DNA of 24,015 nucleotides from a virus, in the IMG/VR virus record IMGVR_UViG_3300032235_000863, positions 1-24,015 of that record; one strand, written 5' to 3'. The translations under genes and the position numbers were made by a program. The notes beneath the pieces were generated by a model. The model ran no database searches. It had not been told where the DNA came from and saw nothing but the letters and a program-made list of their open reading frames with translations. This document shows, piece after piece, positions 8,978 through 13,741 of the stretch; the first letter of the stretch is position 1, and the number at the start of each line of letters is the position of its first letter.

Positions 8978-9720
8978 TGGCATACACATTTGAAAAATAT
9001 GGAACTTTTGCAGGTCCTGGAGTAAGTGTTGAGTATAGGGATAATGATGATTTTTCTGTAGAACCTTTTGATGGGTACTTCAATTTAACTGATGTATCCA
9101 TGGTTCTTGCTAATACAACAGCGTCTCCTGCTGATTACGTTTATATGCATTTAAATGGGACCAGTACATCTACAGTCACGTTAGAAAGAAGCACAGGTCC
9201 CATTCCAACCTTTAATATTGAAGCAAATAATGCAAATTTTAGTAATAATGTAAATATCACTAATAATTTAGAAGTATTTGGGGCTATTAAAGGTCCAACA
9301 ATTGAGGATCTTAAAGATAAGATTAATTCTAAAAAAGGATTTGATATTCCACATCCCACTAAAAAGGATCATAGGCTTAGATATATTTGTATTGAAGGAC
9401 CTTCTGCCGAAGTTTATCTTCGTGGAAAACTAGAAAATGAATCTGTAATAAAATTACCTGATTATTGGATAAATCTAGTTGATGTTGAAACTATTGGTGT
9501 ATCTTTAACTCCAATAGGACATTATCAAGAATTATTTGTTGAAAGGATAGAATGGGGGACTCAAATTATAGTTAAAAATAATTCCGCAACAGCAATTAAT
9601 TGCAATTTTGTTGTTTTTGCAGAGAGAAAAGACACTGAAAAGAATGTTTCAGAATACCAAGGATTGACACCAAACGACTATCCAGGAGATAATAAAGAAT
9701 ATAATATCAATGGTCTATAA
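8977..9720 (+). CDS. Virion-associated protein with IPHP...EGP.VY.RG module (second paralogue)
   Basis: A 247-residue protein. Residues about 120-230 repeat the module of the previous gene: IPHPTK, C(I)EGP, VYLRGKL, LPDYW, LVD, TPIG, INC, ERKD. I count about 45 identical residues over some 95 aligned by eye. The N-terminal 119 residues differ from the paralogue: an aromatic/acidic start, then a fiber-like stretch (NGTSTSTVTLERSTGPIP; NFSNNVNITNNLEVFGAIKGP) that looks like a trimeric shaft. An additional acidic/Asn-rich tail of about 15 residues follows the module. It starts and ends in TAATG overlaps, so translation of 8318-10397 is probably coupled. Likely a minor fiber or tail decoration; function not known. 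Confidence 0.7.
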   Translation: MAYTFEKYGTFAGPGVSVEYRDNDDFSVEPFDGYFNLTDVSMVLANTTASPADYVYMHLNGTSTSTVTLERSTGPIPTFNIEANNANFSNNVNITNNLEVFGAIKGPTIEDLKDKINSKKGFDIPHPTKKDHRLRYICIEGPSAEVYLRGKLENESVIKLPDYWINLVDVETIGVSLTPIGHYQELFVERIEWGTQIIVKNNSATAINCNFVVFAERKDTEKNVSEYQGLTPNDYPGDNKEYNINGL

Positions 9721-10397
9721 TGAATAAAGTTCATGAAATATTTCCCCTGGTGGTCTATCAGGGATTGATAGATTGTCATGAAGAATTTAAAAAAAATAAT
9801 TTAGATTCTTTAAAAGACTATTGGTTTAATGGTTATGAAAATGAAAGTCCAGAATTTTCTGGAAAAATATTTGTTCATCATCAAGAGCAATATAAACTAT
9901 TTTTTAATTCATTAAAGAAAAATATTGACGAGTATATGCAGCATTTGAATGTTGATCATACTAAATTAAGTTATCATATTATTAAAGCATGGGTTGGATG
10001 TCATTTAGACGATACAACACCATCAATTACTCCTCATTATCATAATGAATCTAATATTAGTTTTGTTTATTATTTGAAAACAGACGAAACTTCTGACAAA
10101 TTTTGTATAAATCAAAAAAACAATCGTAATGAAGTTGCTGGAGGATTATTTGAAACTGCAGATAAAAGGAACACTTTATTAGGATATAATCGGTATAATT
10201 GTAATTATTACACTATCAGTCCGATTGAAGGTACAGTACTTTTGTTTCCAAGTAATACATATCATTTTACGCAAAAATTTACAGAAAGAAAAGGAGAAAG
10301 GATTGTTATACCAGGCGATATTCGCATTACTCTTAAAAAAGAGAATCCAGATTATCATCAAGGATCAACACATCCATCTCAATGGTTAGAACTTTAA
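9720..10397 (+). CDS. 2OG-Fe(II) oxygenase-like protein
   Basis: A 225-residue protein with the layout of small phage 2-oxoglutarate/Fe(II) oxygenases of the type with an 'H.H..S..S.VYYL' motif. Residues 106-119 read HYHNESNISFVYYL, supplying the first metal ligand(s). A second conserved block holds H182 (NTYHFTQKF) and R194 (GERIVIPGD), which would bind iron and the 2OG carboxylate. The N-terminus (EIFPLVVYQG) is the usual start of this family. In the classical fold the second ligand is Asp in H.D; here the corresponding place has His108 or Asn109, as in the H.H subgroup, so activity cannot be assumed. It overlaps the previous gene by TAATG and so belongs to the late tail operon. Substrate unknown; modification of a virion protein or of a host target is possible. 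Confidence 0.75.
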   Translation: MNKVHEIFPLVVYQGLIDCHEEFKKNNLDSLKDYWFNGYENESPEFSGKIFVHHQEQYKLFFNSLKKNIDEYMQHLNVDHTKLSYHIIKAWVGCHLDDTTPSITPHYHNESNISFVYYLKTDETSDKFCINQKNNRNEVAGGLFETADKRNTLLGYNRYNCNYYTISPIEGTVLLFPSNTYHFTQKFTERKGERIVIPGDIRITLKKENPDYHQGSTHPSQWLEL

Positions 10398-10398
10398 G

Positions 10399-10407
10399 TA
10401 ATAAATA
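10399..10407 (+). promoter_or_regulatory. T4-type late promoter element before the glycine-rich gene
   Basis: TAATAAATA matches the ATAAATA core of T4-like late promoters recognised by the phage sigma factor gp55. It sits in the only gap of this stretch, about 35 nt upstream of the ATG at 10441, with no ribosome binding site resembling AGGAG in between. Assignment is by motif and position. Confidence 0.5.
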
Positions 10408-10440
10408 ACTATTAATAAAGTAAATCAGATAAATTAACAA

Positions 10441-11358
10441 ATGAGTTATTTAAGTCAATTTGCTAGTGGCGGAACTATTCCATTTAAAATAAATCCATCT
10501 GCAATTCCTCTAGATCTTCTACTTGTTGGTGGAGGTGGCGGCGGGGGTGATTATTATTATGCAGGTGGCGGTGGTGGTGGAAGAGTTGTTTACATTCAAA
10601 CTGTTTATGTTGTAAAAGGAGATACTTATACAATAACAATTGGAGCTGGAGGTGCAGGAGCTTCTTCAGGATCAACTTCAGGATCTCAAAATGGCGGTGA
10701 TACTCTCTTTGGACAAATAAGATCCGAGGGTGGTGGTGGAGGTGGCGGGTATTATTTTACGTCTGCAAAAGCAGGTGGTTCTGGTGGCGGTGGATCATAT
10801 TATTACACCACAGGAGGAGCTCCTTTGTCTTCAACTGCATCCGGATCATTTACATTTAATTTTTTATCTCCCAATCTTAGCGGTTCAACTTCTTCATATG
10901 GAAATAGTGGAGGAACCGGTTCCAGCACAATTGCTGGAGCTGGAGGTGGTGGTGCAGGATCAGTTGGTGGAAATGGTAGTAGTAACGCAACTTATAATGG
11001 CGGAAATGGAGGAATAGGAATACAAAATAGTATAACAGGAACTGCTACTTATTATGCTGGAGGAGGTGGTGGGGCCGGATATTCTACTTATGGTTCAGGA
11101 ACTGGTGGAGCTGGAGGTGGTGGAAATGGTAGTTATTATATTAACAATAATGGAACTGCTGGAACACCTAATACTGGTGGTGGAGGGGGTGCATCAAACT
11201 ATGATTATGGCGGAAAAAATGGTGGATCTGGAATTGTTATAATTGCATATCCCGATACATATGCAGCTCCAACTTCCATTACAGGAACTAATGATCAGCC
11301 AACAAGATCTGGGTACAGAGTTTATAGATTTTATAGTTCAGGTTCAATTACATTTTAA
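10441..11358 (+). CDS. Glycine-rich fiber-tip adhesin-like protein
   Basis: A 305-residue protein dominated by long runs of glycine broken by Tyr, Ser and Asn (residues about 30-265, for example LLLVGGGGGGG, YYYAGGGGGGRVVY, GGGGASNYDYGGKNGGSG). It begins with a short non-repetitive segment and ends with a beta-rich cap, GIVIIAYPDTY then YRVYRFYSSGSITF. This arrangement is that of the glycine-rich domain family found at phage fiber tips; in the T4-like phage S16 the gp38 adhesin packs poly-glycine II helices into a receptor-binding sandwich. Here the role is probably surface recognition at the fiber tip. There is no similarity to a fiber chaperone such as T4 gp38 proper. The glycine tracts are encoded by GGTGGAGG-type DNA, which gives long open shadows in other frames. 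Confidence 0.75.
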   Translation: MSYLSQFASGGTIPFKINPSAIPLDLLLVGGGGGGGDYYYAGGGGGGRVVYIQTVYVVKGDTYTITIGAGGAGASSGSTSGSQNGGDTLFGQIRSEGGGGGGGYYFTSAKAGGSGGGGSYYYTTGGAPLSSTASGSFTFNFLSPNLSGSTSSYGNSGGTGSSTIAGAGGGGAGSVGGNGSSNATYNGGNGGIGIQNSITGTATYYAGGGGGAGYSTYGSGTGGAGGGGNGSYYINNNGTAGTPNTGGGGGASNYDYGGKNGGSGIVIIAYPDTYAAPTSITGTNDQPTRSGYRVYRFYSSGSITF

Positions 11359-11364
11359 AAACTT

Positions 11365-11751
11365 ATGGCACACTTTGCAGAAATTAATCACGAAAATCAG
11401 GTTCTTCGTGTAATTGTTGTTGGGAATTCGGATTGTATGAATGAACAAGGACAAGAATCTGAAGATGTTGGAATTGCATTTTGCAAGTCCCTATTTGGAG
11501 ATTATACAAATTGGAAGCAAACCAGTTATAATGGAAATTTCAGAAAAAATTATGCAGGAGTTGGATGTTATTATGATGAAATGAGAGATGCTTTTATTCT
11601 ACCAAAACCATTTGAAAGTTGGAGATTAAATGAAGTAACTTGTAGGTGGGAACCTCCATTCCCAATGCCAGAGCAGGACCCAGAAAACCCAACTCCATAT
11701 AGATGGTTAGAAGACAAGCAAGAGTGGGAAAAAATCACAATACCTTCTTGA
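11365..11751 (+). CDS. Small conserved phage protein, MAHFAEI family, function unknown
   Basis: A 128-residue soluble protein. The start MAHFAEI..ENQVLRVIVV, the middle E..GIAFC..LFG....W.QTSYNGN.R..YAG.G..Y and the Trp/Pro-rich end (FESW.L......W.PP.P.P, then Y.W.E....W) are features I recognise from a protein common in marine T4-like and other cyanophages, usually near tail-fiber genes. No function is established to my knowledge. It has three cysteines and no membrane segment. The gene starts 6 bp after the glycine-rich gene without a clear ribosome binding site. Its stop codon lies inside the -35 box of a sigma-70 promoter at 11748. It closes the late tail block before the early-type island. 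Confidence 0.75.
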   Translation: MAHFAEINHENQVLRVIVVGNSDCMNEQGQESEDVGIAFCKSLFGDYTNWKQTSYNGNFRKNYAGVGCYYDEMRDAFILPKPFESWRLNEVTCRWEPPFPMPEQDPENPTPYRWLEDKQEWEKITIPS

Positions 11752-11776
11752 CACCAGCACCGCACCGTGCTATGAT
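11748..11776 (+). promoter_or_regulatory. Near-consensus sigma-70 (early-type) promoter
   Basis: TTGACA at 11748-11753 and TATGAT at 11771-11776 are separated by exactly 17 nt, a near-perfect match to the bacterial sigma-70 consensus. It does not resemble the ATAAATA late elements in front of neighbouring tail genes. The predicted start is near 11783, about 20 nt before the ATG at 11803. The -35 box overlaps the stop codon of the preceding gene. A palindromic site (11762-11770) fills the spacer. It probably drives the small-gene/tRNA/Mom island early in infection using host RNA polymerase. Confidence 0.75.
11762..11770. promoter_or_regulatory. Palindromic site in promoter spacer, possible operator
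   Basis: GCACCGTGC is a perfect dyad around its central base and lies between the -35 and -10 boxes. A matching site, GCACGGTGC, lies at 11821-11829, and the surrounding 10-mers (11761-11770 and 11821-11830) are exact reverse complements. Placement between promoter boxes is where a repressor would block polymerase. No protein is known to bind it; the pair could also pair in the antisense direction. Confidence 0.35.
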
Positions 11777-11778
11777 AC

Positions 11779-11803
11779 TTAGGTAATCACGAAACAAACC
11801 TAA
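11779..11803 (+). promoter_or_regulatory. Leader hairpin reaching the start codon
   Basis: TTAGGT (11779-11784) and ACCTAA (11798-11803) can pair with a 13-nt loop. The 5' arm holds the only AGG near the start and the 3' arm ends on the A of the ATG at 11803. If the transcript starts close to 11783 only part of the 5' arm would be present, so its function depends on the true start site. Confidence 0.3.
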
Positions 11804-11985
11804 TGAAAGATGAATACCTTGCACGGTGCGTGGTTGATCCTTTGAAGAGGACTGTTTATCTTTACTCTAATGAAGGGACAGAAAAAAAAGTGTCCTGTGA
11901 TACGGTTGATGAGTTTATGAACGTGTTAGAATTTGTACGTTCAACAGTTGATGAGAAAACACTCTCATACGCAAATCCTCTATGA
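11803..11985 (+). CDS. Small early-type protein, function unknown
   Basis: A 60-residue protein, first gene behind the sigma-70 promoter. It reads as a compact beta-alpha unit: YLARCVVDPLKRTVYLYSNEG (strands), then a charged helix (TVDEFMNVLEFVRSTVDE) and a short tail. I do not know a function; similar short proteins occur in small-gene clusters of T4-like cyanophages. There is no typical ribosome binding site, and codons 7-10 contain the second palindromic site (11821-11829). The stop overlaps the next start as ATGA, so the two are translated together. Small size and early promoter suggest a host-takeover protein, which is inference. Confidence 0.7.
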   Translation: MKDEYLARCVVDPLKRTVYLYSNEGTEKKVSCDTVDEFMNVLEFVRSTVDEKTLSYANPL

Positions 11986-12161
11986 GACCAGAAACAAGAG
12001 AATCAATGGAAATGCTTTTCACTGCTAAGTGGAACGTTCCGAAGGCAGCAGAAAACTGTAATCTCACCAATAAAGAAATGAAGATTACGTTTAATGAATA
12101 CTGCCGTTTACATCCCGCCACTTATATGGTAGAATCTAACAGTCAACTCAGTTTCCTCTGA
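11982..12161 (+). CDS. Small early-type protein overlapping the previous gene, function unknown
   Basis: A 59-residue protein starting in an ATGA overlap. Sequence features: MRPETRESMEMLFTAKWNVP, then AAENCNLTNKEMKITFNEY and a short tail. The middle, AAENCNLTNKEMK, reads like a helix-turn-helix recognition unit ('..AAE.C.(I/L)(S/T)..E....F..Y'), as in small phage regulators, but it is too short to be sure. Its last codons form part of a terminator hairpin, and the stop TGA lies inside the 3' arm. A second sigma-70-like promoter is embedded in its 3' third. Reading-frame quality, coupling and plausible composition support it as real. Confidence 0.65.
   Translation: MRPETRESMEMLFTAKWNVPKAAENCNLTNKEMKITFNEYCRLHPATYMVESNSQLSFL
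12107..12135 (+). promoter_or_regulatory. Second sigma-70-like promoter, inside the end of a gene
   Basis: TTTACA at 12107-12112 and TAGAAT at 12130-12135 are 17 nt apart, each one mismatch from consensus. The predicted start is near 12142, so it would feed tRNA-Leu and the genes downstream of the terminator at 12145. Being inside a coding region lowers confidence. Confidence 0.45.
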
Positions 12162-12168
12162 GTTTTTT
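12145..12168 (+). terminator. Rho-independent terminator between small genes and tRNA-Leu
   Basis: AACTCAG (12145-12151) pairs perfectly with CTGAGTT (12158-12164) around a 6-nt loop, followed by a run of T to 12168. It ends 2 nt before tRNA-Leu. The stem is only moderately GC-rich, so some read-through is likely. Confidence 0.7.
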
Positions 12169-12170
12169 AT

Positions 12171-12243
12171 GCCCGTGTAGTCCAGCGGAAGAGACAAACG
12201 ACTTAAAATCGTTCCAGCGTCGGTTCGAATCCGACCACGGGTA
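12171..12243 (+). tRNA. tRNA-Leu (anticodon UAA), short variable loop
   Basis: A full cloverleaf of 73 nt. Acceptor GCCCGTG pairs with CACGGGT (first pair G-U), D arm is GTC/GAC (3 bp), anticodon stem AACGA/TCGTT holds loop CTTAAAA with anticodon TAA, T arm is GTCGG-TTCGAAT-CCGAC, discriminator A; CCA is not encoded. The loop CTTAAAA, 3-bp D stem and A73 are typical of bacterial tRNA-Leu(UAA), but the variable loop is only CCAGC, not the long arm of class II tRNAs. It would read UUA (and UUG), codons common in this AT-rich phage. Confidence 0.9.
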
Positions 12244-12275
12244 TTAGAGGAAATAAACAACCTCTAAATAAACAA
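12244..12275. repeat. Inverted repeat plus 10-bp direct repeat after tRNA-Leu
   Basis: TTAGAGG (12244-12250) and CCTCTAA (12261-12267) form a 7-bp inverted repeat directly abutting the tRNA 3' end. The loop AAATAAACAA (12251-12260) is repeated exactly at 12266-12275. CTAAATA at 12264-12270 resembles a late promoter element for the gene at 12293. No T run follows, so it is not a terminator; it may mark tRNA 3' processing. Confidence 0.6.
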
Positions 12276-12278
12276 AAG

Positions 12279-12293
12279 TAGGAAAAATTCCTA
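12279..12293 (+). promoter_or_regulatory. Hairpin masking the ribosome binding site, ending on the start codon
   Basis: TAGGAA (12279-12284) pairs perfectly with TTCCTA (12288-12293) across a 3-nt AAA loop. The 5' arm is the Shine-Dalgarno (AGGA) and the 3' arm ends on the A of the ATG at 12293. This would hide the start in the folded RNA. Confidence 0.5.
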
Positions 12294-12562
12294 TGAAGTA
12301 CAGAATTGATGCCAGATATGTTTGGTATAATCGCGGAACTCAAATTGTTCTGATGTACTTTATAAATCAAATTCCTTTTACTTTTGATGATGTTCCAGAT
12401 GATGGTCTTTATGATTTGAGTCTGATTGAAGTAGCAGACAACGAAAGACGCTTTGAACCAGAAGATCTTTATCAAGCATCATATTATCTGATGTTGGAAG
12501 AGTGTCACCCTCTGATGTTTGAACTTGAACTGGAAAATCCAGAAATGTTGCCTGCAGATTAA
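12293..12562 (+). CDS. Small acidic protein between two tRNA genes, function unknown
   Basis: An 89-residue acidic protein. It starts with beta-like strands (MKYRIDARYVWYNRGTQIVLMYFIN), has a D-D-x-P-D-D-G loop (FTFDDVPDDGLYDLSLIEV), and ends with an acidic helix-rich part (FEPEDLYQASYYLMLEECHPLMFELELENPEM). There is no membrane segment or known catalytic motif. I do not recognise a function. It sits between tRNA-Leu and tRNA-Thr; only 2 nt separate its stop from tRNA-Thr, so the tRNA must be cut out of the same transcript. Net negative charge and small size are typical of phage proteins that bind host nucleic-acid-binding proteins, but that is speculation. Confidence 0.75.
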   Translation: MKYRIDARYVWYNRGTQIVLMYFINQIPFTFDDVPDDGLYDLSLIEVADNERRFEPEDLYQASYYLMLEECHPLMFELELENPEMLPAD

Positions 12563-12564
12563 AT

Positions 12565-12636
12565 GCCCTTGTAGCTCAGTGGTAGAGCAACGGTTTTGTA
12601 AACCGTTGGTCGCTGGTTCAAATCCGGTCGGGGGCT
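12565..12636 (+). tRNA. tRNA-Thr (anticodon UGU)
   Basis: A 72-nt cloverleaf. Acceptor GCCCTTG pairs with CGGGGGC (two G-U pairs), D arm GCTC/GAGC with loop AGTGGTA, anticodon stem ACGGT/ACCGT with loop TTTGTAA and anticodon TGT, variable loop TGGTC, T arm GCTGG-TTCAAAT-CCGGT with wobble pairs. The discriminator is U and CCA is not encoded. It reads ACA, a frequent Thr codon in the fiber genes here. Confidence 0.93.
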
Positions 12637-12639
12637 CTT

Positions 12640-12655
12640 GAGTTCTTTATAACTC
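12640..12655 (+). promoter_or_regulatory. Short hairpin between tRNA-Thr and the next start codon
   Basis: GAGTT (12640-12644) and AACTC (12651-12655) pair around a 6-nt loop, 3 nt after the tRNA end and 2 nt before the ATG at 12658. No T run follows, so termination is unlikely; tRNA processing or control of the next start is possible. Confidence 0.4.
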
Positions 12656-12657
12656 CA

Positions 12658-12852
12658 ATGTCATTAATTTCACAAAAAGACCGAGAACTTGCTATTGAAG
12701 CGTTAGAGCATTATAAGACAAAAATTCCACTAACCATCACTATGGGAGAACTTGTTTCTGATACCGTCATCAAACAAGACGAACAAAAAATGATGGAGAT
12801 AAACGCTCTAATCAATTGGATTAAATTGGAGTATCAAAAGAATGAACATTAA
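12658..12852 (+). CDS. Small helical protein, function unknown
   Basis: A 64-residue protein, predicted by eye to be two helices: KDRELAIEALEHYKTKIP at the N-terminus and KQDEQKMMEINALINWIKLEYQKN at the C-terminus, joined by a short turn. Composition suggests a helical hairpin or small coiled coil. No ribosome binding site is seen; a hairpin ends 2 nt before the ATG. The 3' end overlaps the next gene by 11 nt. Function unknown; similar short proteins are common in the small-gene clusters of T4-like cyanophages. Confidence 0.7.
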   Translation: MSLISQKDRELAIEALEHYKTKIPLTITMGELVSDTVIKQDEQKMMEINALINWIKLEYQKNEH

Positions 12853-13003
12853 ACTCTGGTATTGCGAGTCCATGAAACAATGGCGATGGACTCTTACAGA
12901 TAGTTCGCGTCCTATTCGTAAGCAAGAATCTGGTCAGCAACCAGATCTTCGCGATGCAATGAATGATATTGCAAGTACAGTAGAATATATGATGAAATCC
13001 TAA
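12842..13003 (+). CDS. Small Trp-rich protein upstream of the Mom-like gene, function unknown
   Basis: A 53-residue protein starting inside the end of the previous gene (11-nt overlap). The start MNIKLWYCESMKQWRWTLTD has three Trp and reads as two beta strands, as in a small single-domain beta-sheet; the end (QPDLRDAMNDIASTVEYMMKS) looks helical. A GGAG at about 12829-12832 could serve as a ribosome binding site. It ends 5 nt before the Mom-like gene, suggesting coupled expression. It could be a partner of that enzyme, but nothing beyond position supports this. Confidence 0.65.
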   Translation: MNIKLWYCESMKQWRWTLTDSSRPIRKQESGQQPDLRDAMNDIASTVEYMMKS

Positions 13004-13008
13004 TACAA

Positions 13009-13656
13009 ATGAGTAAAAATACTCAGTACTTTATAGATAGAGTAAGTAAAGAAGAAATCAAAAATCTTCTTTACAATTTTCACTATCTTAAAGACGAATC
13101 AAAGGACTTCAAAAGTGGATACAATTACGGTTTATTCAAATCCAGTATTTCTGACGTTTTGCATATCGGTAACTGCTACGCTACTTGTGTTTTCACTAAA
13201 ATCCCCGTCCCAGAAATAGCAGTTGGGGCATTTGGATTGCAAAGACATGAACAAGAAGGTTTGTATGAACTTTCTAGGTTATGTGTACACCCCGACATTC
13301 AAAAGACAGAGTATAATATAACTTCTTGGTTTGTCAGTCGTTGCATTAGGAGATTTAGAAAAGATGCCAGCGTTCGTTGTATTCTTAGTTACGCTGATGC
13401 TAATCACCACACTGGAACTATATACAGAGCTTGTAATTTTGGTTACTACGGGTTAACAGATCCCAAAAAAGATTTTTATTATGCCGATGGAACAAAACAC
13501 TCAAGAGGAAGTGTAAAGGGTGCTAAAGGTGAATGGAGAGACCGAAGTAGAAAGCATAGATACTTAATGATATTTGATAAGGAACTCAAAGAACGGTTGA
13601 CATGGGAAGAAGAAAAGTGGTATAATAGTAAAGACGATACTGAATCGTTACAGTGA
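13009..13656 (+). CDS. Mom-like GNAT-fold DNA-modification protein
   Basis: A 215-residue protein resembling phage Mu Mom and related GNAT-fold proteins. Residues 86-96 read YELSRLCVHPD, the beta4 segment of the family (E-L-S-R-L). Residues 127-148 hold SYAD, then GTIYRACNFGYYG, the 'S.AD....GTIY.A.NF.Y.G' block seen in Mom. In Mu, Mom converts adenines in phage DNA to N6-carbamoylmethyl-adenine and so blocks many restriction enzymes. Basic C-terminal residues (HSRGSVKGAKGEWRDRSRKHRY) suit DNA binding. It lacks a clear Shine-Dalgarno and is the last gene of the early-type island, ending before a strong terminator. DNA modification is inferred from family; another GNAT substrate is possible. 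Confidence 0.8.
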   Translation: MSKNTQYFIDRVSKEEIKNLLYNFHYLKDESKDFKSGYNYGLFKSSISDVLHIGNCYATCVFTKIPVPEIAVGAFGLQRHEQEGLYELSRLCVHPDIQKTEYNITSWFVSRCIRRFRKDASVRCILSYADANHHTGTIYRACNFGYYGLTDPKKDFYYADGTKHSRGSVKGAKGEWRDRSRKHRYLMIFDKELKERLTWEEEKWYNSKDDTESLQ

Positions 13657-13676
13657 CCCAAAAAGTGTGACTTCAG

Positions 13677-13700
13677 AACCCTCTTCGGAGGGTTTTGTTG
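13677..13700 (+). terminator. Strong rho-independent terminator after the Mom-like gene
   Basis: AACCCTC (13677-13683) pairs perfectly with GAGGGTT (13688-13694) around a UUCG tetraloop, followed by a T-rich tail (TTGTTG). It separates the island from the late fiber operon. Confidence 0.9.
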
Positions 13701-13703
13701 TAT

Positions 13704-13711
13704 GATAAATA
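13704..13711 (+). promoter_or_regulatory. T4-type late promoter for the 2008-residue fiber gene
   Basis: GATAAATA carries the ATAAATA late core (13705-13711), directly after the terminator at 13677-13700 and about 30 nt before the ATG at 13742. The terminator-then-late-promoter arrangement marks a clean transcription boundary. Confidence 0.65.
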
Positions 13712-13741
13712 ATCCATAACGGAACTATAAGTATTAATAAG

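Noticed and set aside
10484-11242. Open frames in other frames and on the minus strand over the glycine-rich gene
   Set aside because: They arise from low-complexity GGTGGAGG-type DNA; their proteins are Leu/Val/Glu or His/Leu runs without ribosome binding sites.
12640-12655. Terminator after tRNA-Thr
   Set aside because: The hairpin is short and is followed by CAATG rather than a T run, so it was listed only as a possible leader or processing hairpin.
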